From NCBI GenBank assembly GCA_945936265.1, contig CAMETB010000002.1, forward strand, positions 1-28,363: 28,363 bases of DNA. Direction: 5' to 3'. This stretch comes from an uncultured Clostridia bacterium. GTDB lineage: Bacteria; Bacillota; Clostridia; Oscillospirales; CAG-272. Position 1 is the first letter of the stretch, and the number at the start of each line of letters is the position of its first letter. Shown piece by piece: positions 14,609-22,371 of this stretch. Under the pieces are notes generated by a model, which searched no databases, was not told the DNA's origin, and saw nothing but the letters and a program-made list of their open reading frames with translations. The position numbers were made by a program, and so were the translations under genes.

Positions 14609-15229
14609 ATGGCAAGATATACAGGACCTTCATGCAAACTCTGCCGCAGAGAAGGCGCAAAACTTTATCTTAAAGGCGAGCGTTGCCTTTCCGACAAGTG
14701 CGCATTCAACAGAAGAGCTTGTGCACCCGGACAGCACGGCGCAGCAAAGAAGAAGATGACCGAATACGGTACTCAGATGAGAGAGAAGCAGAAGGCAAAA
14801 AGATATTACGGTGTTCTTGAGAAGCAGTTCAAGAACTACTATGTAAAGGCCGACAATCAGGAAGGTATAGCAGGCGAAAACCTTTTAAGACTTCTTGAAA
14901 GAAGACTTGACAACGTAGTTTACAGAATGGGACTTGCAAACAGCCACAAAGAGGCTCGTCAGCTTGTGCTTCACGGACATTTCACCGTAAACGGTAAGAA
15001 AGCCGATATTCCCTCTATCCTTGTAAAGCCCGGTGATGTTGTGGCTTTGAAGGAGACCGATTCAACGAAGCTCAAGGGACTCCTCGAGTCTATGAACGAC
15101 AAAATAGTTCCGAAGTGGCTTGATGTAGATACCAAAGCGGGAAGTGCCAAGGTCGTTGCAATGCCCGAAAGAGACGATATCGATTTCGAGTTCAACGAGC
15201 AGCTTATTATCGAGCTTTACTCAAAATAA
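14609..15229 (+). CDS. rpsD: 30S ribosomal protein S4, zinc-binding form
   Basis: 206 residues. S4 nucleates 30S assembly. Cys9, Cys12, Cys26 and Cys31 form the N-terminal zinc site of the C+ type, and the S4 RNA-binding domain begins near LLERRLDNVVYRMGLA. rpsD is in the alpha operon between rpsK and rpoA, as in many Clostridia, unlike B. subtilis where it stands alone with its own leader. AGGAGG lies about eight bases upstream. Confidence 0.98.
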   Translation: MARYTGPSCKLCRREGAKLYLKGERCLSDKCAFNRRACAPGQHGAAKKKMTEYGTQMREKQKAKRYYGVLEKQFKNYYVKADNQEGIAGENLLRLLERRLDNVVYRMGLANSHKEARQLVLHGHFTVNGKKADIPSILVKPGDVVALKETDSTKLKGLLESMNDKIVPKWLDVDTKAGSAKVVAMPERDDIDFEFNEQLIIELYSK

Positions 15230-15312
15230 TAGCCTTTGTTCTTTGCGCAGTTCGTTCCTTCCAAAAGAGAGCGACGCGCGCCGGGAATATCAATGTTATG
15301 TAACCGCACAGC

Positions 15313-15329
15313 TTTTCCCGAGGGGAAAA
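15313..15329 (+). other. Hairpin between rpsD and rpoA
   Basis: TTTTCCC (15313-15319) and GGGAAAA (15323-15329) form a perfect 7-bp stem with a GAG loop inside a 147-base gap. No T-run follows, and the rpoA ribosome binding site comes about 30 bases later. The rest of the gap shows no gene or promoter that I can support. Confidence 0.5.
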
Positions 15330-15376
15330 ACAAAAGAAAGAATTGCATAGATTGAATAGAGGAGGGTTATTCAAAT

Positions 15377-16345
15377 ATGATGATAGAAATAGAGAAGCCT
15401 AATATTACGATAGTAGGCGAGAGTGAAGACGGTAAAAAAGGCAAATTTGTGATTGAACCCCTTGAAAGAGGTTTCGGAACAACCCTTGGAAACTCACTCA
15501 GAAGAGTGCTTTTAAGTTCTCTTCCCGGATATGCGGTATCGAGCATAAAGCTTGATGGCGCACTCCACGAGATGACTACCGTCGAGGGAATAACCGAAGA
15601 TGTCACCGAGATAGTTCTCAATGTAAAAGGCATCATATCCAAGATACACGGAAGCGCAGAAAAGGACGCAGTAATCGACAAGATGGGACCCTGCGAGGTA
15701 ACAGCAGGCGATATACTGCCCGATGCAGACCTTGAAATACTCAATCCGGAACTTCATATAGCAACGGTAGGCGAGGGAACACGTTTCCATATGGAACTCA
15801 AATTCGAGCGCGGCAGAGGATACGTATCACAGGAAAAGAACAAGAACGATCATATGAAGATGCAGACTGTTATTCCGATAGGTACTATCTTTACCGATTC
15901 AATATATACTCCCGTTTATAATGTAAGTTATAGTGTGGAGAATACGAGAGTCGGGAGCATCGCCGATTATGATAAACTGACAATAGAGCTTGAGACAAAC
16001 GGAACCATCGGAGCAACCGATGCAATCTCCCTTGCAGCCAAGATACTCAACGATCATTTCACCTTGTTCGTAAATCTTTCGGACGAGGCAAGAAACGCAG
16101 AAACCATGGTTGAGCGTGAAGAAACCAAGAAGGAAAAATATCTTGAGATGACCATTGAGGAACTTGACTTGTCCGTACGTAGTTTCAACTGCTTAAAGAG
16201 AGCAGGAATAGATAAGGTCGAGGATCTTATCAACCGTACGGAAGAGGATATGATAAAGGTAAAGAATCTCGGAAAGAAATCTCTTGACGAAGTAATTAAC
16301 AAGCTTGATTCACTCGGACTCAAGTTGAAGAAGGAAGAAGAATAA
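15377..16345 (+). CDS. rpoA: DNA-directed RNA polymerase subunit alpha
   Basis: 322 residues. The N-terminal domain dimerises and starts polymerase assembly, with ERGFGTTLGNSLRRVLLSSLPG as the signature (two overlapping pieces). The C-terminal domain (about residues 255-320) includes LDLSVRSFNCLKRAGI and KVKNLGKKSLDEV, which bind UP elements and activators. GAGGAGG lies about ten bases before the first of two adjacent ATG codons. Initiation at the second (15380) would give the more usual MIEIEKP start, so either is possible. Confidence 0.98.
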   Translation: MMIEIEKPNITIVGESEDGKKGKFVIEPLERGFGTTLGNSLRRVLLSSLPGYAVSSIKLDGALHEMTTVEGITEDVTEIVLNVKGIISKIHGSAEKDAVIDKMGPCEVTAGDILPDADLEILNPELHIATVGEGTRFHMELKFERGRGYVSQEKNKNDHMKMQTVIPIGTIFTDSIYTPVYNVSYSVENTRVGSIADYDKLTIELETNGTIGATDAISLAAKILNDHFTLFVNLSDEARNAETMVEREETKKEKYLEMTIEELDLSVRSFNCLKRAGIDKVEDLINRTEEDMIKVKNLGKKSLDEVINKLDSLGLKLKKEEE

Positions 16346-16358
16346 TTCCTTAAACAGA

Positions 16359-16374
16359 GCGAACTCAGGTTCGC
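16359..16374 (+). other. Hairpin between rpoA and rplQ
   Basis: GCGAAC (16359-16364) and GTTCGC (16369-16374) form a perfect 6-bp stem with a TCAG tetraloop, followed by AAAAAG and not by T residues. It is probably an mRNA structure and not a terminator. Confidence 0.45.
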
Positions 16375-16403
16375 AAAAAGAATCGGCAAAGGAGGATAAA
16401 TCA

Positions 16404-16745
16404 ATGCCAGGAACAAGAAAACTCGGCAGAACGACTGACCACAGAAGAGCGATGCTCCGCGGAATGGTCACCTTGCTTCTTGAAAAGGGTTCAATAGAAA
16501 CTACCTATGCAAGAGCAATGGAACTTCGTTGTGTAGCTGATAAAATGATAACTCTCGGCAAGACAAATACACTTGCAAGCCGCCGCGCAGCACTCGGATA
16601 TATCACAAAAGAGGAAGTAGTAACTAAACTCTTTAACGAGATAGCACCGAAATATGCTGACCGTGATGGCGGATATACACAGGTATATAAACTCGGACCG
16701 AGACGTGGAGACGCCGCAGAGATGGCTCTCATCAAATTGGTTTAA
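16404..16745 (+). CDS. rplQ: 50S ribosomal protein L17
   Basis: 113 residues, normal for the bacterial family. L17 lies near the exit tunnel on the 50S solvent side. TRKLGRTTDHRRAMLRGMVT and the C-terminal YTQVYKLGPRRGDAAEMALIKLV region are diagnostic. AAGGAGG lies about ten bases upstream. It is the last gene of the super-operon and is followed by a strong terminator. Confidence 0.98.
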   Translation: MPGTRKLGRTTDHRRAMLRGMVTLLLEKGSIETTYARAMELRCVADKMITLGKTNTLASRRAALGYITKEEVVTKLFNEIAPKYADRDGGYTQVYKLGPRRGDAAEMALIKLV

Positions 16746-16766
16746 TATTTAACCGAATAAACATAA

Positions 16767-16813
16767 AAGAGTCTGCAAATGACAGTACAAACTGTCGTTG
16801 CGGCTCTTTTTTT
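16767..16813 (+). terminator. Terminator of the S10-spc-alpha super-operon
   Basis: An imperfect long stem starts AAGAG (16767) and ends CTCTT, with an inner GACAGT/ACTGTC hairpin around ACAA. It is followed by seven T (16807-16813). It lies 22 bases after the rplQ stop. Confidence 0.92.
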
Positions 16814-16842
16814 GCAAATTGCACTTTTTTTGAAAAATAATG

Positions 16843-16871
16843 TTGACTTTACAGATAAAACACTTTATAAT
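16843..16871 (+). promoter_or_regulatory. Promoter of the ribokinase unit
   Basis: TTGACT (16843-16848) and a perfect TATAAT (16866-16871) are separated by 17 bases, a near-consensus sigma-A promoter. A second TATAAT follows at 16873-16878. No operator palindrome was seen between the promoter and the gene. Confidence 0.85.
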
Positions 16872-16906
16872 TTATAATGCAAGACAGTTTATTCGAGGTA
16901 TAACCT

Positions 16907-17776
16907 ATGAAAATATTCGTTGTCGGGAGTCTTAATACGGACCTCGTCATAGAAACCGACCGCTTTCCGCAAGCGGGAGAGACGGTTTACGGCAAAAACT
17001 TTATGATAAACAGCGGAGGCAAGGGTGCAAATCAGGCTTTTGCCGCCGCAAAACTCGGCGGTGACGTTTATATGTGCGGCGTTGTCGGAGATGATGATTT
17101 CGGCAAGGCTCACCTTGAAAACCTCTCGGGCGTCGGTGTGAACGTGGAGCATATAAGAAAAACCAAAACTTCGCCCACAGGTACCGCCGTAATCGTTGTA
17201 AACGAGGGAAATAACCGCATTATAATAGACGGCGGCGCAAATACCGAACTATGCAAGGACGATATAGACGCTTTTCTCAAAGAGGCAGAAAGCGGCGATA
17301 TTTTGCTTACCCAACTCGAAAACCCGATTGATATAATAGGGTATGCCTTAAAAAGCGCAAGGGAAAAAGGAATGGTAACGGTACTCAATCCCGCACCCGC
17401 AAATACATCTGTTATACCGTATCTTAAATACGCCGATATAGTAACGCCGAATGAAACGGAACTTGAACTGCTCGGCGGCAAAAAAGAGCTTTTTGGCGCA
17501 GGAGTGTCTGAAATTATAACCACGCTCGGTAAAAACGGCTTTGAAATCGACGATGGAAAAACGTCAAAAAGGTATCCTTGCATACAGGTAAAGGTTGTTG
17601 ATACCACGGCGGCGGGGGATACGCTTTGCGGCGGGCTTGTGCTCGGGTTATCCGAGGGCAAAACGCTTGAAGAAAGTTGCATTTTCGGCAGCCGCGCGGC
17701 GTCTATTGCCTGTTCGAGATACGGTGCGTCAAAGTCCGTGCCGACAAGAAAAGAAGTTGAAAATTTTAAAAAATAA
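16907..17776 (+). CDS. rbsK: Ribokinase (PfkB family sugar kinase)
   Basis: 289 residues, slightly shorter than the usual 300-310. The enzyme phosphorylates D-ribose to ribose-5-phosphate. The N-terminal GSLNTDLVIETDRFPQAGET, the GGKGANQA sugar-binding motif, NPAPA and TPNETE match ribokinases. The C-terminal PfkB motif DTTAAGDT has Ala where Gly is usual (TGAGD), and the catalytic Asp is residue 238. GAGGT lies seven bases before the ATG. It is paired with an ADP-ribosylglycohydrolase 17 bases downstream. A ribonucleoside-linked role is suggested, since there are no rbs transporter genes here. Confidence 0.88.
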   Translation: MKIFVVGSLNTDLVIETDRFPQAGETVYGKNFMINSGGKGANQAFAAAKLGGDVYMCGVVGDDDFGKAHLENLSGVGVNVEHIRKTKTSPTGTAVIVVNEGNNRIIIDGGANTELCKDDIDAFLKEAESGDILLTQLENPIDIIGYALKSAREKGMVTVLNPAPANTSVIPYLKYADIVTPNETELELLGGKKELFGAGVSEIITTLGKNGFEIDDGKTSKRYPCIQVKVVDTTAAGDTLCGGLVLGLSEGKTLEESCIFGSRAASIACSRYGASKSVPTRKEVENFKK

Positions 17777-17793
17777 ACAGAGGAGTGTCGATT

Positions 17794-19140
17794 ATGAAAG
17801 AAAAATTATTACCCGATTACGAGAAGATACACGATTGGGAGCTTTGGTCAAGAAACCTTAAAACCGAATACCGTCAGTGTATCGAAGAGGGAAAGGACGT
17901 CGAGAAATACAAGGATTTGTTTCTTGCCATCTCGAATATGGAAAACGGCGAGATAAAAGAAAAGTTTGCGGACGTGTTGTTTGAATTGACAGAGGAAACA
18001 GCTATTCGTGACGGATATAAATACGTTGAGCCGGACGATATCGATTCCATACATAAGGAGTGCGAGGGAACGGGCAAAAAAACGAAATGTCCGAAAGACG
18101 AGATAAGTGACAGAGTCCTTGGCGGCTGGTACGGAAGGATCTGCGGTTGCTTCCTCGGCAAACCCATTGAGGGAGGAACAAAAGAAGAAATTGACACGCT
18201 GCTTAAGGCGACCGGCAATTATCCTATCTCACGCTATATAGACAAAGAGGACCTTAAGTGTGACGTTCCGATAAGAAGTTTTCTGAAAGAGCGTCTGTAC
18301 CCGAAAGATTTCGGCAGAATGCCGGTCGATGACGACACGAACTATATCTTAATCGGCTATGAGATCTTAAAGCGTTACGGCAGAAATTTCACGTCCGAGG
18401 ACGTTATGAGGGTATGGCTCGGGACGCAGATAAAGGACGCATATTGTACCGCAGAGAGAGTCGCATTCAAAAACTTTGTAAACGGATTTTTGCCGCCCGA
18501 GAGCGCAAAATACAAAAACGCATACAGAGAGTGGATAGGGGCGCAGATAAGGGGCGACTTCTTCGGATATATTAACCCCGGTGACCCGCGCTCTGCCGCC
18601 GATATGGCGTTCAGAGATGCTGCAATATCCCACGTAAAGAACGGAATTTACGGTGAGATGTGGGCGTCGGCGATGATAGCCGCCGCATTTACATCAGACA
18701 ACGTAAAGGACGTCATAAAGGCAGGACTTGACGAGATACCCAAAAATTCAAGGCTTCACGAGGCTATATTGAGAGTAATATCGGATTATGAAAACGGGGT
18801 AAGCTCCGATGAATTTTTCGACGACTTCCACAAGCGCTATGACGAGTGCGACCCTCACGATTGGTGCCACACAATATCAAACGCAGAGATAGTGGCAGCC
18901 TCATTACTTTACGGCGGCGGGGATTACGCAAAGTCAATCTGCCTTGCCGTATTTCAGGGCTTTGATACCGACTGCAACGGTGCAACGGTAGGCTCCGTGC
19001 TCGGAGTTTTGCTCGGATACAAAAATCTGCCGTCGGTATGGACGGAGCGCATAAACGATACGCTTGAAAGCTCCCTGTTCGGCTATACCACCGTTTCGGT
19101 AAAAGAAATGGCTGAAAAGACACTTCAATTTATCGACTGA
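17794..19140 (+). CDS. ADP-ribosylglycohydrolase family protein
   Basis: 448 residues from the ATG at 17794. An in-frame GTG at 17785 overlaps the AGAGGAG site, so it is not used. The family (DraG/ARH3-like, two-metal) cleaves ADP-ribose or related N-/O-glycosidic ribosyl bonds. The GGWYGRICGCFLGKPIEG motif (110-127), DDDTN (179-183) and DTDCNGAT (391-398) supply the metal-site aspartates. About 105 residues precede the catalytic domain, an N-terminal addition I cannot name. Co-transcription with ribokinase suggests that the released ribose is phosphorylated and salvaged. The substrate is unknown. Confidence 0.87.
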   Translation: MKEKLLPDYEKIHDWELWSRNLKTEYRQCIEEGKDVEKYKDLFLAISNMENGEIKEKFADVLFELTEETAIRDGYKYVEPDDIDSIHKECEGTGKKTKCPKDEISDRVLGGWYGRICGCFLGKPIEGGTKEEIDTLLKATGNYPISRYIDKEDLKCDVPIRSFLKERLYPKDFGRMPVDDDTNYILIGYEILKRYGRNFTSEDVMRVWLGTQIKDAYCTAERVAFKNFVNGFLPPESAKYKNAYREWIGAQIRGDFFGYINPGDPRSAADMAFRDAAISHVKNGIYGEMWASAMIAAAFTSDNVKDVIKAGLDEIPKNSRLHEAILRVISDYENGVSSDEFFDDFHKRYDECDPHDWCHTISNAEIVAASLLYGGGDYAKSICLAVFQGFDTDCNGATVGSVLGVLLGYKNLPSVWTERINDTLESSLFGYTTVSVKEMAEKTLQFID

Positions 19141-19162
19141 ACGTAAAATTCGCTTATTTAAT

Positions 19163-19192
19163 AAAAAACGCACGTGCATAACGTGCGTTTTT
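19163..19192 (+). terminator. Terminator of the ribokinase-glycohydrolase unit
   Basis: A perfect stem AAAAACGCACGT (19164-19175) with ACGTGCGTTTTT (19181-19192) has a five-base loop. The stem ends in a T-run and is preceded by an A-run, so it could also act in the opposite direction. Confidence 0.88.
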
Positions 19193-19204
19193 GCTAAAAT
19201 GCGG

Positions 19205-19233
19205 TTGACAGTGTGGCTTAATTGTGCTAAAAT
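19205..19233 (+). promoter_or_regulatory. Promoter of tyrS
   Basis: A perfect -35 TTGACA (19205-19210), a 17-base spacer and -10 TAAAAT (19228-19233) are preceded by TG one base upstream (extended -10). The predicted leader is about 55 nt, too short for a T-box. Confidence 0.85.
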
Positions 19234-19295
19234 ATGATTGATTTTTGAAAAAGCGGACAAAAAGTACCGCAATATGTTGTTTTTTGGAGTTATTT

Positions 19296-20552
19296 ATGGA
19301 AAACAAGACCTTGTTTGATACCCTTAACGAAAGAGGATACATTTATCAATGCACCAACACCGAAAAGGTAAAGGAAATAATAAACGGCAAGCCTATGACG
19401 TTTTATCTCGGCATAGACCCGACTGCCGATAGCTTGCACATAGGACACTTTTTCGCCCTTATGATGTTCAGATATTTGCAAAGAGCGGGACACAAGGGTA
19501 TTCTCGTAATAGGCGGAGCAACCGCTTTGATAGGCGACCCGAGCGGCAAGAGCGATATGCGCAAAATGCTCACAAAGGAGCAGGTTGAGAAAAACGTGCA
19601 GGAGGTAAAGAACCTCGCCTCCCGCTTCATAAGAATGGACGGAGAAAACCCTGCGGAGATACACAGTAACACCGAGTGGATGCGTCCTTACGACTATATT
19701 GATTTTATGCGCGATATAGGCGTCCATTTCAACGTCAACACAATGCTCTCGGCAGACGCTTACGCAAACAGAATAAAAGAGGGCGGACTCACTTTTCTTG
19801 AAATGGGCTATATGCTTATGCAGGCATACGACTTCGTTTATCTTAACCGCACGAAAAACTGCGTGCTCCAGATAGGCGGAAGCGACCAATGGGGAAATAT
19901 CGTTGCCGGCACGATGCTCAACCGCAAGATGAAATATATAAGCGACGACGACGTGTCAAACGACAATAATATATTCGGCCTTACCTGCCCGCTTCTTCTC
20001 ACCAAAGAGGGCAAAAAGATGGGCAAGACGGAAAAGGGAACTCTCTGGATAGCAAGAGATAAGACCACCCCGTTTGACTTCTATCAGTATTTCTACAATA
20101 TAGACGACGAAAACGTAGAAACGCTCTTAAAGCTCTTTACCGAGATAGATATGGACACAATAAAGGAACTTTGCTCGACGGATATAATAAAGGCAAAGAG
20201 GACGATGGCTTACGAGATAACGAAACTCGTTCACGGCAAGGAGGAGGCGGACAAGGTAATAGAGTCCGTAAACGCACTCTTCGGCTCGGGCAACAATATC
20301 GAGCATATGCCCAAAGCGGATATTGAAAAATCAAAGGTAGAGGGCACAATATCTGTAATAGACCTTCTTGTCGAAGTCGGCTTTATGCCGTCAAAATCCG
20401 AGGCACGCAGAATGATACAGCAAAACGCAGTGTCGGTAGGTGGCAACAAGATAACAGACGTCGGAGCCTCGCTTACCATTGACGACTTCAAGGACGGATA
20501 TGTAATAGCCCAGAAGGGTAAGAAGAATTTTATCAAAATAAATCTTAAATGA
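19296..20552 (+). CDS. tyrS: Tyrosyl-tRNA synthetase
   Basis: 418 residues, normal for class Ic bacterial TyrRS. The enzyme charges tRNA-Tyr. The HIGH motif is at residues 48-51, the KMSKS-type motif appears as KMGKT at 241-245, and GGSDQWGN lies near 194-201. The C-terminal roughly 65 residues form an S4-like RNA-binding domain. GGAG lies six bases before the ATG. Upstream in-frame codons to 19245 are leader. KMGKT in place of KMSKS is typical of one TyrRS subgroup. Confidence 0.97.
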   Translation: MENKTLFDTLNERGYIYQCTNTEKVKEIINGKPMTFYLGIDPTADSLHIGHFFALMMFRYLQRAGHKGILVIGGATALIGDPSGKSDMRKMLTKEQVEKNVQEVKNLASRFIRMDGENPAEIHSNTEWMRPYDYIDFMRDIGVHFNVNTMLSADAYANRIKEGGLTFLEMGYMLMQAYDFVYLNRTKNCVLQIGGSDQWGNIVAGTMLNRKMKYISDDDVSNDNNIFGLTCPLLLTKEGKKMGKTEKGTLWIARDKTTPFDFYQYFYNIDDENVETLLKLFTEIDMDTIKELCSTDIIKAKRTMAYEITKLVHGKEEADKVIESVNALFGSGNNIEHMPKADIEKSKVEGTISVIDLLVEVGFMPSKSEARRMIQQNAVSVGGNKITDVGASLTIDDFKDGYVIAQKGKKNFIKINLK

Positions 20553-20558
20553 TACGGA

Positions 20559-20603
20559 TACGGCTGTCACCCTTGAAATTGTGCGACAGCCGTACATATT
20601 TTT
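20559..20603 (+). terminator. Terminator of tyrS
   Basis: A perfect 10-bp stem, TACGGCTGTC (20559-20568) with GACAGCCGTA (20585-20594), has a 16-base loop and is followed by CATATTTTT. The loop is long for an intrinsic terminator, so it may be partial and allow read-through to trxB, which has no clear promoter of its own. Confidence 0.75.
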
Positions 20604-20646
20604 AAGAATAATAAAAGAAGGTAATAATATAAGCGGAGGTGTATTT

Positions 20647-21555
20647 ATGTACGATATAATAGTAGTCGGCGCAGGGCCTGCGGGGCTTACCGCATCGATT
20701 TATGCAAAGCGTGCGGGCAAGAGCGTTTTAGTGCTTGAAAAAGAGGTTTTCGGCGGGCAGATAACATATTCACCTTGCGTTGAAAATTATCCCGGATTTG
20801 AAAAGATAAGCGGTGCCGAACTTGCAGATCATCTCGTAGAACAGTCAAAACTCCTCGGTGCGCAAATAAACTTTGAAAGCGTTTCGGAAATAATAGACGG
20901 CAAAATAAAAACCGTCATAACCGACAGCCATAGATATGAATGTAAAAGCGTTATAATAGCAACGGGCGCGCGCCACCGCCACCTCGGGCTTGACGGCGAG
21001 GAGAGATTTACGGGCAGGGGAGTGTCGTATTGCGCCGTTTGCGACGGAGCATTTTTCAGGGGCAAAGATGTTTTTGTTGTCGGCGGAGGGGATGCCGCCC
21101 TTCAGGACGCCGTGTTCCTCTCGGAGCGTTGCTCGCATGTCGGTATTATACACAGGCGTGACTCTTTCAGGGGAGAAGCGCACCTTGTTAAGATATTAAA
21201 AGAGAGGGAGAACGTATCGTTTATAATGAACTGTGTCGTCACCTCGTTAAGAGGCGATAAAAAACTCTCGGAGATAGAAGTAAAAAACGTAGTGAGCGGT
21301 AAAACGGAAACACTTTCGGCAGACGGTATTTTCATAGCCGTCGGTCAGGAGCCGCAAAACGCACCCTTTGAAAACCTTATTTCTCTTGATAAGGGCGGAT
21401 ATGCGATCTCGGGTGAGAATTGTACAACGAAAGCAGAGGGAATTTTCGTGGCGGGCGATTGCCGGACAAAAGAGATCCGCCAGCTTACCACCGCGGTGTC
21501 CGACGGGACCGTCGCCGCTATACAAGCGATAAATTATATAAATAACCTTAAATAA
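20647..21555 (+). CDS. trxB: Thioredoxin reductase (NADPH, FAD)
   Basis: 302 residues, the normal size for low-molecular-weight bacterial TrxR. It passes electrons from NADPH through FAD to thioredoxin. GAGPAG (residues 8-13) binds FAD, the redox pair is CAVC (Cys129, Cys132), the NADPH fold has GGGDAA (146-151) with HRRDSFRG, and GDC lies near the C-terminus with the FAD. The HRRDSFRG motif differs slightly from the common HRRDxFRA. GGAGG lies seven bases before the ATG at 20647. The codons upstream to 20581 overlap the tyrS terminator. No trxA is present nearby. Confidence 0.93.
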   Translation: MYDIIVVGAGPAGLTASIYAKRAGKSVLVLEKEVFGGQITYSPCVENYPGFEKISGAELADHLVEQSKLLGAQINFESVSEIIDGKIKTVITDSHRYECKSVIIATGARHRHLGLDGEERFTGRGVSYCAVCDGAFFRGKDVFVVGGGDAALQDAVFLSERCSHVGIIHRRDSFRGEAHLVKILKERENVSFIMNCVVTSLRGDKKLSEIEVKNVVSGKTETLSADGIFIAVGQEPQNAPFENLISLDKGGYAISGENCTTKAEGIFVAGDCRTKEIRQLTTAVSDGTVAAIQAINYINNLK

Positions 21556-21637
21556 AACGGCAGGAGCAAGCCCATTACCTACAAATAAGCAGGAATAACG
21601 TGTATTTTTGCTAAATTCTCATATCTCCTTAAAGATT

Positions 21638-21668
21638 ATGGGTTGCCGGAATTTTTACGGCAACCCAT
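21638..21668. terminator. Bidirectional terminator between trxB and the convergent minus-strand gene
   Basis: A perfect 11-bp stem, ATGGGTTGCCG (21638-21648) with CGGCAACCCAT (21658-21668), lies three bases beyond the end of the convergent gene and 83 bases after trxB. T-runs on either side are poor, but it is the only structure between the two genes. Confidence 0.7.
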
Positions 21669-21671
21669 ATA

Positions 21672-22370
21672 TTATTTTATAAAGAACATTTTGTGGAGCG
21701 ACTCGCGGAATGGCTTTACTATCGCCACTATTATAAGCATCATCCCTATGATAAAGAAGGCAATTAAGGGATATGCGGACCATACAAGAGTGCTGCGCAG
21801 TGAAAACGTTATATTTGAAAGAATTTCAACAAGCACCATAAAAAGCCCTATTGCTATGCAGACTGAGCCGTAAATATAGAGATGTCCGCGCTTTATATAT
21901 CTTAAAAGCGTCACCGCGGCGGTAGTTATCATAGCACATACGGCGACAATCGGCAACGCAAAGGAAAGATACCAATGCCCTCCCGTCTGGAAATTGATAT
22001 AGACAAGGAATACGGCGCAGGCGGCAAAGGAGCAGGGCACAAATATCACGGGGTTCGGATGAACGAACCAGAACGGCAATACAACGCTCACATAGGTGAT
22101 TATAAGAGCGCCTATGACGTAGCCTGCCCACACTATCGAGTGATTGATTGAAAGGTCGCATATGAGAGAAAGCGTAAGCGGAATGAGAAATATGAAGGTT
22201 ATTACGAACATAATACCTTTTTTGTTGTATTCCTCGGGGGGAGTGTCGATATTAGGATAAGTCGGCGTTCCGTTTTTTATATCTATATCGGGATGATATA
22301 CGGGAGTTTTACATATCGGGCAGACGGTTTGTCCGTCCGAGAGCTTTACTCCGCAATTTATACAGTACAT
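21672..22370 (-). CDS. Zinc-ribbon membrane protein (DUF6320-like)
   Basis: 232 residues from the ATG at 22370-22368, with an AAGGAG site just upstream inside the previous gene. A longer frame to 22418 exists but lacks a good site. The N-terminus MYCINCGVKLSDGQTVCPIC is a two-CxxC zinc ribbon. A linker rich in Pro follows, then six hydrophobic helices between about residues 50 and 225. It resembles proteins that I recall being annotated DUF6320 beside alcohol acetyltransferase-like genes in Clostridia, an unverified recollection. It starts one base after the stop of the fusion gene, so the two are very likely coupled. Function is unknown; a membrane partner or lipid-handling role is a guess. 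Confidence 0.8.
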   Translation of the reverse strand: MYCINCGVKLSDGQTVCPICKTPVYHPDIDIKNGTPTYPNIDTPPEEYNKKGIMFVITFIFLIPLTLSLICDLSINHSIVWAGYVIGALIITYVSVVLPFWFVHPNPVIFVPCSFAACAVFLVYINFQTGGHWYLSFALPIVAVCAMITTAAVTLLRYIKRGHLYIYGSVCIAIGLFMVLVEILSNITFSLRSTLVWSAYPLIAFFIIGMMLIIVAIVKPFRESLHKMFFIK

Positions 22371-22371
22371 A

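Noticed and set aside
17785..17793. GTG start for the ADP-ribosylglycohydrolase
   Set aside because: The GTG overlaps the AGAGGAG binding site, so the ATG nine bases later is the proper start.
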